Below are positions 47,986-58,724 of a stretch of 64,000 bases of DNA, in pieces (positions within the stretch are counted from its first letter, which is position 1; every line of letters begins with the position of its first letter). The notes beneath the pieces are model-generated. The model saw only the letters and a program-made list of their open reading frames with translations. It was not told the origin of the DNA and did not search any database. Source of the stretch: Owenia fusiformis (lineage: Eukaryota; Annelida; Polychaeta; Sabellida; Oweniidae); contig CAIIXF020000012.1 in assembly GCA_903813345.2 (NCBI GenBank), positions 17,429,520 to 17,493,519 on the forward strand. The letters run 5' to 3'. Both the position numbers and the translations under genes were made by a program.

Positions 47986-48146
47986 CAAGAGTTATCAATG
48001 ACAGATTCCATTGTGTCAGCCATACTGACATTGCTCCTACCCCAGAATGGAAATGAGTCTTCCATGCAGCAAGCACTACCCTCACATGGGGATGGCACAA
48101 GTATGCCTAATCAAGTCTGCAGGGTTGTTGCAGAAATTAGAGCCAG
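47974..48146 (+). CDS. HECTD4: HECTD4 exon 39
   Basis: Residues 2208-2265: PLPLQELSMTDSIVSAILTL, then a polar linker and CRVVAEIRAR. Eighth of eight similar acceptor copies; only this one continues into VSAILTLLLPQ. Phase 0 in, 2 out; donor gtaggt. Confidence 0.9.
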
Positions 48147-48480
48147 GTAGGTTCAGCTAGAAACATTCAAGACAATTCAATTTTTTAACACATTAATTAA
48201 AGCAAGAAAATGGTTTATCAGCATTTTAATCTTACAACCAAGCTGGGATTTGACCAAATCATCTTGTTGGAGACCCCAAAGTATGCAAATTTGATTTGTG
48301 ACATTTCCTGAATCAGTCTCAAAAGTGCTGATTTAGCACATTTTATTTTATCCGAGTCTGAGTTCTATTGTTTGTCGGATTCTTTTCAGTAGCACAACTA
48401 ACCAGCTGTTTTTAAATTAGATTTTATTCCTGGCTTTAGAATGTGTACACCATTTTTGAAAGTGTCCTCTTCATTTTCAG

Positions 48481-48700
48481 GGCTTGTCAAGTTCTATCCA
48501 ACCATCTAACGAATGCCAATTTCGCCAGTGCATTTATCCAGCATTCTAGCACATGTATAGACATGTTGAAGAGTCTTGCAAAGGACTGCAGTTCAGGTGA
48601 TAGACTTACCTTGGTTGCATCCAGGTGTGAACAATTGAGGATGCTCTATAGGGACTGTGCTAAACCACCTCCTCCATCCTCTAAACTCATCAATAAAACA
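48481..48700 (+). CDS. HECTD4: HECTD4 exon 40
   Basis: Residues 2265-2338: CQVLSNHLTNANFASAFIQH and VASRCEQLRMLYRDCAKPPP. Phase 2 in, 0 out; donor gtaagt. Confidence 0.91.
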
Positions 48701-49231
48701 GTAAGTCAAATCAGCATCTTATGTCTCTTAGGAAAAATCACATTTGATCTATGGCAACCGTTTAGTGGCTGTAGCTTCCCAAATTCGAGACATATATGCA
48801 GCATAGAATATATGGGATAAGCAGTACGATGTTGATTTTCTATATTGATTTTGTGAAGCTATGGCTGTCATAGAGCAAATGTGACCAAGGCTTTAGTCAA
48901 TATACACATTTCATGGGTACTAACCAGACCTCATGATACCATGAGATGGTTTGGTGGAATCATAGTTAAGGCACAGGGGTATACAGTACATATCAGCTAA
49001 CGCGATGGTATTATTATCAGGTCAGCCTGGATTGTAAAATGCTCACTGTGGAATCTACAATGGTTTTACTACAAATGGTTTTAAATAGCTTCAAGTGTTG
49101 CAAATAAAACATTTTACTACTGGAGTCAATGTGAGTTGCATTGATAATGGATTAGTGAATGAATTTAAATGAAAACAAGAAAATAATAATAAGGTTATTA
49201 CTTGGAATTAATTTTAAAATTGTACTACTAG

Positions 49232-49393
49232 GCTAAAGAAATCTGCTGGGATGTTTCAAGAGCCTTCCCACCTGTGCGGGCCTGTATGTTCTCCCATGGG
49301 CTGACTGGGGTGACATTCCTGGGTGATCCGAGTGTTAGCAGTGGTCTCCCCAGGGGCACTATGGTATATGCCACACAGCCCATACCACAACAG
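49232..49393 (+). CDS. HECTD4: HECTD4 exon 41 (start of SPRY region)
   Basis: Residues 2339-2392: CWDVSRAFPPVRACMFSHGL and TGVTFLGDPSVSSGLPRGT, near-identical to the vertebrate protein as I recall it. Leads into the SPRY domain. Phase 0 on both sides. The 5-kb intron that follows carries the SLC22 gene. Confidence 0.93.
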
Positions 49394-49739
49394 GTAAGTC
49401 AATTGTCACAATAGGGAGGTAAAGGTACACTGTGTTAAGAGAACCTGTATGTAAACATGTACTGTGATATTATAACCCCCAGTTATTGCAGTCCCCCTCT
49501 CAATTGGTTCTTCCAGGGCCCTGATGATGAATATTTTCCTTGTACCTTTATACTAAAACAGGCTAGTAAACAATAGGAAGGGAAAACCCTCTAAAGGTGC
49601 TAAATTTACATGTTCATGTACCAGTTCTCTTATCAATGTTTAATTTAATTTAGTCTTAATGTTTTAACTAGTTTAGTAGACTGAGATGTTTTAATTAGAA
49701 AAAAAACTACTGAAGGTCTAAACAACTTGTGTTACAATT

Positions 49740-49780
49740 TGCAGTGGTGACATTTTGTCATGTCAATGCCTTGTTTTGCA
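49740..49780 (+). repeat. Family D repeat fragment, intron 41
   Basis: Short right-end fragment: GCAGTGGTGACATTTTGTCA. Confidence 0.4.
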
Positions 49781-50705
49781 ATGGCCTGATTTCAAATTGT
49801 TGAGCTTATTCAAGATAGGAGTAAAGACTGTTGCAACAAATCATTGTAAAATGAAAAGAAAAAAACAATGGAGGTTAGGGGCCAGATCAATATTTCAATG
49901 TCCATCAAAAACATAATTAATTTAGTTTAGGTCTTAACCCTGTTCCCCTTTTAAAGAAAGTCAAAATGTTGGTGTTATGTGCTGTGTAAACTAATCACAA
50001 TGCTGATTTGCATACAGTGTATAAGTACAACCTCAGCATACAATATATCTGCTACTGCTATGAACATTTCAATATCAAATTCTCTTTATACTTGTACTGA
50101 TCTGTTGAGTAAAACTTTCATACAATGGCTGTCAAACCAGAAATTGCAGAAGACAAAACCCATGGAAACTAAAAATTAACATTCCTCGCCTACTTATATA
50201 CCCCCTTCCCCTCCCCCTAACATGATTGTGTTTTTGATGGACATTGAAATACTGACCTGTCCCCTTACAGTAGTGGATAGTGTTGTACCTATTCATTATA
50301 GTTTGAAAAGAATTAATGTGCTAAACACAGTGACTCAAAAAGTAAGTAGATTATGAATAGTTCTTTCATTCTATATTTTGCTTATACAATATAGATAAGA
50401 AGGTCAAGATCTACATGTAACTGAACATGTTTTACATACATGTCAGTATTATCGTCAATTAAGTTCAGACAATGCTATACCTGTGAATCTGATAGTATTC
50501 TACACATGTTAGTATCTGGATAACACAGTTTTTGGGCAAGAGTTCAAATACTTGAGATGGACATACTATACACTTGAAACTGATAGAATTCTACCCTATA
50601 TATTTACAATCAGGGCTATAACAATATATCAGATTACAGGTGTACAATCATAATCTGAAAAGTTAAGAGTTCTTACATGTATATAGGAATAGCAACCAAA
50701 ACGCC

Positions 50706-52409
50706 ATGAAGTTTGATGAAACTTTATTGAAGATTGGAGGATTTGGAAGGTACCAGAAGCTCCTTATATTTAGCTTCATAATATTTTATCCAGCATGCTC
50801 TTGGCAGTATACCTGTCTTAGTTTTCTTGCTGGTGACATGGAGCATTGGTGTAAATTGGACGTGAATGGTTTTAATAAAAGTTATCTTAAGGAGTTAGTT
50901 ATTCCTAAAACTATTGATGAGTTTGGTAAGATAACCTATAGGAAATGTGAAGTGTATGATATCAATATCACAGAACAAGATGCACTAGAGGGGGATCTGG
51001 CCAACCTTGTATCATCGTCTAATTGGACAAGGGTACCATGTAAACATGGTTGGGAATATGACAAGACTGAGTTTTATACTACCATTGTAAGCAAGTACAA
51101 TACAGTTTGTGATAGAGCATGGTTACAAACCATGCCAGCTATGGCTTATGTCCTAGGATTATTTTTTGGATCCATCCTTGCAGGATACATGTCTGACAGA
51201 TGGGGTAGAAAACGGACTGCAGTGATCATGATAATCGTCCAAATGGTGTGCAACATTGGAGAAGCATTTTCACCATATTTCTGGCTGTTGATTGTGTTTC
51301 GATTTTTCGTTGGAATTAGTAATATGGGAGCAAGCTCGGCCTTTTGGATTCTTGTCCTAGAAGGCATGCCTCCTGTTAACAGGAACCATTGTACATATTA
51401 CTGTCGAGTTGGCCGTATCCTTGATTTCACTTTACCCATAACTGCATATTTCCTTCGAAATCATGTTCACTTACAGATAGTGTCTGCAGGTGTGGCAATA
51501 CCTGGACTGATTTGTGCCATACTCTTGCCCGAAAGTCCAAGATGGCTTCTCTCTCGCAAACAGTATAAAGAGTATGATAAAGTAGTATGCCTGATCGCTA
51601 AAATAAATAATGCTGACTTTTCTAATGAGATGGTTACAGAAGAGAGACAACCAGAAGAACAGAAAAATCAGGCTTCAGAGGGGGTGTCTTTTCGGAACTT
51701 ACTTAGAACGCCACGTCTCAGAATGCGCACACTGATTTTGTGGTTTATATGGTTCAACTTTAACTTGGTTTTGTTTGCATTTACAACAAACATTGGAAAA
51801 CTAGTGCCTGGAAACATATATCTAAATATGGCAATTGTAACAGCTGGTTCAGAGCTACCTTCATTGTTTACAATGTGGATTGCTTTATTCAAAACTGGTA
51901 GAAGACTTGCATTCATAATCTACAATTTGATAACTGGAGTCTGTTGTTTACTGATGATACCGCTAATAATGATAAATATGCAACTGTTAGTAACAATAGC
52001 AGCTATGATAGCAATGTCAGCAGTGAAGACTATGGCACAGATTCTTTTCCTATACACAGGGGAAATATATCCCACACCAGCCAGGACTATTGGCTTTGGT
52101 AGCGCCTCAAGCATTGGCCGAATTGCAGCCTTGATAGCCACACAACTCACACTGTTGAAGAAGATATGGTTTGGCCTGCCATATGTGATACTCTGCATAT
52201 TTCCTATTGCCTCAAGTGTCCTGGCATATTTCCTCCCAGAAACAAAAGGCTTCCATTTACCAGAAACATTTAAAGAAGCAGAAGTGTTTGGGACTCCTGA
52301 ATACAATAATTTAGATAAGGAGTATATGAGAAATGGTTCAATACAACTGAGAGAACCATTTATTAGCGATACAGTATTGGACAAAACCAAATCATCCAGC
52401 AAGATATAG
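50706..52409 (+). CDS. SLC22-family organic ion transporter, intronless, nested in HECTD4 intron 41
   Basis: A complete 567-residue major facilitator of the SLC22 type (organic cation/anion/carnitine transporters), length usual for the family. Visible: first membrane segment about 19-41; large extracellular loop 42-140 with N-glycosylation sequons at N57, N87 and N106 and cysteines at 49, 81, 112 and 135; the family motif GYMSDRWGRKR at 160-170 after helix 2; ESPRW at 276-280 and a charged intracellular loop of about 310-325; GRR at 398-400; EIYPTPAR at 453-460; PETKG at 511-515 after the last helix. It sits on the same strand as HECTD4, between exons 41 and 42, with no introns, which suggests a retrocopy, though the frame is intact and no poly-A tract or target-site duplication was seen. 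Substrate cannot be told from sequence. Family assignment is secure, subfamily is not. Confidence 0.92.
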   Translation: MKFDETLLKIGGFGRYQKLLIFSFIIFYPACSWQYTCLSFLAGDMEHWCKLDVNGFNKSYLKELVIPKTIDEFGKITYRKCEVYDINITEQDALEGDLANLVSSSNWTRVPCKHGWEYDKTEFYTTIVSKYNTVCDRAWLQTMPAMAYVLGLFFGSILAGYMSDRWGRKRTAVIMIIVQMVCNIGEAFSPYFWLLIVFRFFVGISNMGASSAFWILVLEGMPPVNRNHCTYYCRVGRILDFTLPITAYFLRNHVHLQIVSAGVAIPGLICAILLPESPRWLLSRKQYKEYDKVVCLIAKINNADFSNEMVTEERQPEEQKNQASEGVSFRNLLRTPRLRMRTLILWFIWFNFNLVLFAFTTNIGKLVPGNIYLNMAIVTAGSELPSLFTMWIALFKTGRRLAFIIYNLITGVCCLLMIPLIMINMQLLVTIAAMIAMSAVKTMAQILFLYTGEIYPTPARTIGFGSASSIGRIAALIATQLTLLKKIWFGLPYVILCIFPIASSVLAYFLPETKGFHLPETFKEAEVFGTPEYNNLDKEYMRNGSIQLREPFISDTVLDKTKSSSKI

Positions 52410-52459
52410 ACAAATACACGTACATGCGATACTAACTTCAACCGTTTATTTGAATTTTT

Positions 52460-52800
52460 GACCTACCAGATGCTTGAAAATCAAGGATTGCGAGTCTCAT
52501 ACTGCATCGCTTTTTTTCAAACTTATACCATTAAAAGCAAAACAAAATTGCCTTTCTATTGGTGCATTACTTTATTGTAAAGAGTCCCTCGTTCTAGCAG
52601 CGTTTTTGTCCCCAGCTGTTAGAAGGCCTTCTTACAGCTGGGGACCAAAATGCTGCTGGAAGTAGAGACTCTGTTTAAGAGAATAATGTTACTTGTACCA
52701 TCAGAAAACAATTTTTGTTATGCTTTGAATGGAACAAGTTTGAAGAAAAACGGTGCAGTATGAGACTTGTACTCCTTGATTTTCATACATCTGATAAGTC
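52460..52800. mobile_element. Foldback element downstream of the SLC22 gene
   Basis: Near-complete palindrome of about 340 bp centred near 52628, outer arms GACCTACCAGATGCTTGAAA and inverse. Begins 50 bp after the SLC22 stop codon, so it may lie in its 3' untranslated region. Confidence 0.78.
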
Positions 52801-53157
52801 ATGGCAAACGAAATGAATATTTTCAGCGGTATGATTCATATTTTTGGATACGTCTTCAAATTATTTATCAACCAACTGACTTAGTACTATACTCATATTC
52901 TCAATGGTATTTTTATGTGGTACCGAGAGTTCCTATGGAATAAATTATATTTACTTGATTGCCATTTTAGTAAGTTGTATTTACTTGATTATCACATCAA
53001 ATTTGATTCGATTTGAAAACTATATTTATTCTGGGAAGCTCTATCATAACACAACTTCCTGCCTCGTGATAATTTTCTATTATTTACAATACTTGTATGT
53101 ACAATTCATATAAACTCATACAAATAAATATATAGGATATAGAGAATAATCAATATA

Positions 53158-53905
53158 CAGGGTGTTCAAAAAAAACGCAACCCAAAGAAATCGCTATATC
53201 TTGGAAAATACTTATCCAAATGTGTTCATTTTTTCAGGAAAGAAAGAAGAGACTATGTGTGTATAGCTCCTGCTGTTACTTAGTTGTAAAACATGATGTT
53301 TTGGACACCTTCTCAAAAGACATTAGTATTGGAAAGATACGAAAAACGCAACCAGAGGTGACTGCCAGAGCAATAAACCCTAATAACTTTCTAACCATGG
53401 TGTTTTGGCACTTCAGATTCACCACAAATTATCTTCATATAATGTGTAGTGAATTGGGGGAGTTTCATTAAAATCACTCCAGGGACTTTACCGTCATGGT
53501 CAGAATGCCTTCTTAAGTCTGGCTGAACCAGGGTGTTTGACTGGGTTTTGAAAGCATTTCGACCAAAACTGTAAAGTCCCTGGAGTGATTTTGATTTCAC
53601 TCTACAGATTTATCATACATTGAATGAAGATGATTTGTGCCAAATTTGAATAGCCAAAACACTATGGTTAGAAAGTTATTTGGTTTTATTGCTGCGGCAG
53701 TAGTCTCTGACTGCGTTTTTCGTATCTTTCCAATACTAATGTCTTTTGAGCATTTGTCCAAGGCATCATGTTTTACAACTAACTAACAACATGAGCTATA
53801 CATACACAGTCTCTTCTTTCTTTCCTGAAAAAATGAACACAATTGGACTAGTATTTTCCAAGATATAGCGATTTCTTTGGGTTGCGTTTTTTTTTGAACA
53901 CCCTG
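53158..53905. mobile_element. TA-flanked mariner-type foldback element
   Basis: TIR CAGGGTGTTCAAAAAAAACG and inverse, TA at 53156-53157 and 53906-53907. Inverted arms extend about 170-190 bp and a second inverted pair (ACTCCAGGGACTTTAC and complement) lies inside. No transposase. Confidence 0.8.
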
Positions 53906-54266
53906 TATATGCATCTTCACATTAATTATTGTTACAGTATTACTATCACGACCTCCTTTAAAGTAGCAAGTAAATAGAAATGACATACTGTACTAGCAAC
54001 AGTTGCAATTCTCAAGTAGTGTCTAGGACAAATATGATAGACCTTTACATACTTATTACCCACCTTTCCTTTGATTCTCAACCAAGACAGGTTTTCAAAA
54101 ATGTCTACTCATTTTGGCAAAACATGTGGAAAAATATCTCTAAAAGCTTCAAAATGGCCACCACTTTTATGATCAGAAACTCAACTTTTTGGTTAAAATT
54201 CAAAAGTGTTCCATCAATATTTTTATAGTACATGTAATTTGTAATTGAAGATATTATAAATATGTT

Positions 54267-54481
54267 GGTTATAAGAAAAACATTTGGTTCAGCCATCATA
54301 GAGATATGTTCATTTGGGGACAACCAGGTTATAAGAATTAAATTTCTTTTCAATTCAGGACCTTTTTCTATTTGGAGATAGAGATATGTTCATTTGGGGA
54401 CAACCAGGTTATAAGTATTAAATTTCTGTTTAGGCACCCTCCTTCTATTGGGAGATAGAGATTTGTTCATTTGGGGACAAC
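54267..54481 (+). repeat. Triplicated intron 41/exon 42 boundary
   Basis: Three copies of GGTTATAAG ... acceptor ... ATAGAGAT-TGTTCATTTGGGGACAACCAG. Acceptor exits are at about 54293, 54359 and 54434. The copy at 54359 is in frame but meets TAA before exon 42. Confidence 0.82.
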
Positions 54482-54582
54482 CAGGAAGATGGAGGTCCTC
54501 TAATATCATTTGGCTTCATGCCAAGTGCAGAGAAAAAAGATGGCGCTTGGACAAATCCTGTTGGCACATTCCTCTTCCATAA
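54434..54582 (+). CDS. HECTD4: HECTD4 exon 42 (SPRY core)
   Basis: Residues 2393-2442: APSFYWEIEICSFGDNQEDG, then ISFGFMPSAEKKDGAWTN and FLFH. The FYWEIEI...SFGF pattern is the SPRY signature. The acceptor is tgtttag; two poorer acceptor copies lie upstream, and the donor gtaagt opens a long donor-like minisatellite. Phase 0 in, 2 out. Confidence 0.92.
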
Positions 54583-56370
54583 GTAAGTTTTAATATGAAA
54601 CCTATTGCTTTGTTTTCCTGTCACAAGTAACTCTCTAATATTAAACATATTGCTATGTTTTCCTGTCACAAGTAACTCTCTAATATCAAGCCTATTGCTA
54701 TGTTTCCTGTCACGGGTAACTCTCTAATATTAAACATATTGCTATGTTTTCCTGTCATGGGTAACTCTCTAATATTAAACATATTGCTATGTTTCCTGTC
54801 ACGGGTAACTCTCTAATATTAAACATATTGCTATGTTTTCCTGTCACAAGTAACTCTCTAATATCAAGCCTATTGCTATGTTTCCTGTCACGGGTAACTC
54901 TCTAATATTAAACATATTGCTATGTTTTCCTGTCATGGGTAACTCTCTAATATTAAACATATTGCTATGTTTTCCTGTCACAAGTAACTCTCTAATATCA
55001 AGCCTATTGCTATGTTTCCTGTCACGGGTAACTCTCTAATATTAAACATATTGCTATGTTTTCCTGTCATGGGTAACTCTCTAATATTAAACATATTGCT
55101 ATGTTTCCTGTCATGGGTAACTCTCTAATATTAAACATATTGCTATGTTTTCCTGTCACAAGTAACTCTCTAATATCAAGCCTATTGCTATGTTTCCTGT
55201 CATGGGTAACTCTCTAATATCAAGCCTATTGCTTTGTTTTCCTGTCACGGGTAACTCTCTAATATTAAACATATTGCTATGTTTTCCTGTCACAAGTAAC
55301 TCTCTAATATCAAGCCTATTGCTATGTTTCCTGTCACGGGTAACTCTCTAATATTAAACATATTGCTATGTTTTCCTGTCATGGGTAACTCTCTAATATT
55401 AAACATATTGCTATGTTTCCTGTCACGGGTAACTCTCTAATATTAAACATATTGCTATGTTTTCCTGTCACAAGTAACTCTCTAATATCAAACCTATTGC
55501 TATGTTTCCTGTCACGGGTAACTCTCTAACATTAAACATATTGCTATGTTTTCCTGTCATGGGTAACTCTCTAATATTAAACATATTGCTATGTTTTCCT
55601 GTCACAAGTAACTCTCTAATATCAAGCCTATTGCTATGTTTCCTGTCACGGGTAACTCTCTAATATTAAACATATTGCTATGTTTTCCTGTCATGGGTAA
55701 CTCTCTAATATTAAACATATTGCTATGTTTCCTGTCATGGGTAACTCTCTAATATTAAACATATTGCTATGTTTTCCTGTCACAAGTAACTCTCTAATAT
55801 CAAGCCTATTGCTATGTTTCCTGTCATGGGCAACTCTCTAATATCAAGCCTATTGCTTTGTTTTCCTGTCACGGGTAACTCTCTAATATTAAACATATTG
55901 CTATGTTTTCCTGTCACAAGTAACTCTCTAATATCAAGCCTATTGCTATGTTTCCTGTCACGGGTAACTCTCTAATATTAAACATATTGCTATGTTTTCC
56001 TGTCATGGGTAACTCTCTAATATTAAACATATTGCTATGTTTCCTGTCACGGGTAACTCTCTAATATTAAACATATTACTATGTTTCCTGTCATGGGTAA
56101 CTCTCTAATATCAAACCTATTGCTATGTTTCCTGTCACGGGTAACTCTCTAATATTAAACATATTGCTGTTTCCTGTCATGGGTAACACTCTAATATTAA
56201 ACCTATTGCTATGTTTCCTGTCACGGGTAACTCTCTAATATTAAACATATTGCTATGTTTCCTGTCACGGGTAACTCTTTAATATTAAACATATTGCTAT
56301 GTTTCCTGTCATGGGTAACACTCTAATATTAAACATATTGCCATGTTTGTCTTTAACAAGTAAGTCTTAC
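54570..56370 (+). repeat. ~40-copy minisatellite resembling the exon 42 donor
   Basis: Units of 44-45 bp, CTCTCTAATATTAAACATAT then TGCTATGTTTTCCTGTCA and (AC)AAGTAA or GGGTAA. The first unit aligns with the exon 42 end and donor (TTCCTCTTCCATAAGTAAGT ... CCTATTGCTTTG), so the array appears to have grown from the 5' splice site. Nearly every unit keeps GTAAC. Higher-order alternation of CACAAG, CACGGG and CATGGG variants is visible. Confidence 0.9.
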
Positions 56371-56524
56371 CTGTTCACGGGTAGAAATAATTTGTAAAAA
56401 AATTTGCATTAAGAAAAACTATTGTCATCATGAAGAACACTTACTTTACATGTGTGTTAAATATGTATGCTGTTGTAAAAAAAACAAATATTTGCATTTA
56501 ATTTTGTGATCCTAACCCTTACAG

Positions 56525-56622
56525 TAATGGTCGTGCTGTGCATTATAATGGATCTAGTCTACTGCAGTGGAAAAGCCTGCGCTTAGATTGTACACTCAAT
56601 GCTGGAGATGTGGCAGGAATAG
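56525..56622 (+). CDS. HECTD4: HECTD4 exon 43 (SPRY)
   Basis: Residues 2442-2475: NGRAVHYNGSSLLQWKSLRL and GDVAGIG. This is the ligand-loop portion of SPRY. Phase 2 in, 1 out; acceptor cttacag, donor gtcagt. Confidence 0.92.
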
Positions 56623-56939
56623 GTCAGTGCTGTACACTAAATATGAATATAATTAAAGTTTTCTCCTACCATTGCAAAGCATTTCCATAAATAGGCTGAA
56701 TTTACTATATCTTAGGCTTTGGCTTGTGAAGATTTTACAAAAGGACTTTCAATTGTCAAACAAATTACTTTTTGTCAATGAATTAAAGTCAATGTACAGT
56801 TAGCAATATTAACTAAACATTTTATCAAGAATTCTCACTTATTTTTATTTTCTTTTGATTGTTGTCACATTTGTAATTACATGTAACATACTTATAGCCC
56901 ATGTGTTCAATAAATATGAATTCCCAATTGTTTGTTTAG

Positions 56940-57085
56940 GCTGGGAAAGACAAGGAGAGGTGGCACCTGTACTAGGACAGAATGTCAAAGGAAGCGTATT
57001 CTTCACTCATAATGGCCGCAAACTGGTATCCACTTTAGATGATGTCTCAGGAGCCATGTGGCCAGTAGTTCATATACAGAAAAAG
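56940..57085 (+). CDS. HECTD4: HECTD4 exon 44 (SPRY end)
   Basis: Residues 2475-2523: KGSVFFTHNGRKLVSTLDDV and SGAMWPVVHIQKK. The donor is gcaagt, a non-canonical GC site with otherwise perfect consensus. No GT nearby keeps the frame to exon 45. Phase 1 in, 0 out. Confidence 0.91.
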
Positions 57086-57384
57086 GCAAGTATTTGTACA
57101 ATTCACTTCAATCTAAGGTATTTAGAAATGTACTGGGTCTATTTAAGTTTTTGACCCTGCTTGAATAAAATAAACTGAATGCATTTTCAACATTCTTGTT
57201 TATTTCAAAGACATTTATAAACTTTTAATCCATTATTCTCACAAAGTAATATTTTTTTATATAGATTCTCTTACTGCATTTTAAATAAGTGGACTGCAAA
57301 TGAATATCTTGTCATTTATATTTTTTCTTTGAAACTTTGACTTTCTCAGGTGATTGGTCATTCAAGTAGTTACTGAGCAAAAAG

Positions 57385-57880
57385 GCATTCCATTCACACT
57401 CAATGCATGATTCACTGCTTTATACCATGTATCTTGACTAGAATGCTTTTATTCCAGAATACGCGGATCAAGGCCAATTTTGGGTCAAGACCTTTTGCTT
57501 TTTCTGCATGGAGAAGCCTTCCATTCACACTGAGTGCCTATTACTTCTCTCTATTTTCTGACTACATTGGTTTATTCTAGAATACGTGGATTAAATCCAA
57601 TTTGGGGTCAAGACCTTTTGCATTTGCAGCAGGGAGAGAAGCCCTTCACACTTAGTGCCTATCACTTCTCTCTACTTTCTGTCTACAATTTTGATTCCAG
57701 AATACACGGATCAAAGCCAACTTTGGGTCAAGACCTTTTGCATTTGCACCAGGGAGAGAAGCCCTTCACACTTAGTGCCTATCACTTCTCTCTATTTTCC
57801 GTCTACAATTTTGATTCCAGAATACACGGATCAAAGCCAACTTTGGGTCAAGACCTTTTGCTTTTGCAGCAGGTAGAAGC
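57385..57880 (+). repeat. Four-copy array of the intron 44/exon 45 boundary
   Basis: Units of 120-123 bp: acceptor (TTCCAG or TTCTAG), then AATACACGGATCAAAGCCAA and the following exon bases to about GAGAAGCC. Exits are at 57458, 57581, 57701 and 57821. Copies 3 and 4 are nearly identical. In coding frame the third copy stops at CTTCACACTTAG. Confidence 0.9.
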
Positions 57881-57939
57881 CACCGTGATGCGGCTGATGA
57901 CTGCTCAGATGCTCTCCATGAGATCAAAGAAAACTTTAG
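57821..57939 (+). CDS. HECTD4: HECTD4 exon 45
   Basis: Residues 2524-2563: NTRIKANFGSRPFAFAAGRS and HRDAADDCSDALHEIKENFR. Fourth of four acceptor copies; the other three run into an in-frame stop or intron. Phase 0 in, 2 out. Confidence 0.91.
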
Positions 57940-58194
57940 GTAATTTAACATTTTTCACTTCAAGATTAAGGGAATTAAATCCCTGACTCATTGTATGTTG
58001 AGATCGAGTTTATTTATACAGTATAATTATTTTCTTTGCACTTTTTGAGCATTTGCAATTATACCATTTATGTTGCACTGCTGATATGATTCTGAGAACA
58101 GTAACTCAAAATGCTGCAGGCATCCTTGTAGCTACATATGTTGGTGATCTGTTAAATAACATATTTTAGGGTTCATAAGTTAATCACCTCTCAT

Positions 58195-58450
58195 GTTATG
58201 TTGAATCCTGACTGACATATTCATGAACTCTCATGTTATTTTTGAATCTGACCGACATATTCATGAACTCTCATGTTATTTTTGAATCTGACTGACATAT
58301 TCATGAACTCTCATGTTATTTTTGAATCTGACCGACATATTCATGAACTCTCATGTTATTTTTGAATCTGACCGACATATTCATGAACTCTCGTGTTATT
58401 TTTGAATCTGACCGGCATATCCATGAACTCTCATGTTATTTTTAAACCTG
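58195..58450. repeat. 40-bp minisatellite in intron 45
   Basis: Six to seven units of CATATTCATGAACTCTCATG plus TTATTTTTGAATCTGACCGA, ending 30 bp before exon 46. It does not include exon sequence. Confidence 0.85.
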
Positions 58451-58480
58451 ACCACCATTGCATTTATTTAATTATACTAG

Positions 58481-58620
58481 GTCCTTGCCATTCCAAATGG
58501 GTTCTGATAGTGAAAGTGAAGGGACTGTCTCCACCAGTAGTTCCAGTTTGGACTCCAGCTTACCCCAAACCCCAGTGGGCCCACCATGTAGACTACCAGG
58601 AATGCCAAGGCCAACAAAAG
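58481..58620 (+). CDS. HECTD4: HECTD4 exon 46
   Basis: Residues 2563-2610: SLPFQMGSDSESEGTVSTS, then proline-rich TPVGPPCRLPGM. Disordered linker. Phase 2 in, 1 out. Confidence 0.9.
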
Positions 58621-58724
58621 GTAACTTCGAATTTTCATGTTTTTCATAATAATGTTAATGTTGGTTTTGCCCTTGATAAATGCAATACTAAGGTCTTGTT
58701 GAAATAAAACATAAACTTAAAACA

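Noticed and set aside
51920-52441. 173-codon minus-strand open frame
   Set aside because: Antisense shadow of the SLC22 coding sequence with no homology of its own.
57534-57986. 150-codon frame with repeated RIHGSKPTLGQDLL
   Set aside because: It is the wrong frame of the exon 45 boundary array; the homologous frame is NTRIKANFGSRPF.
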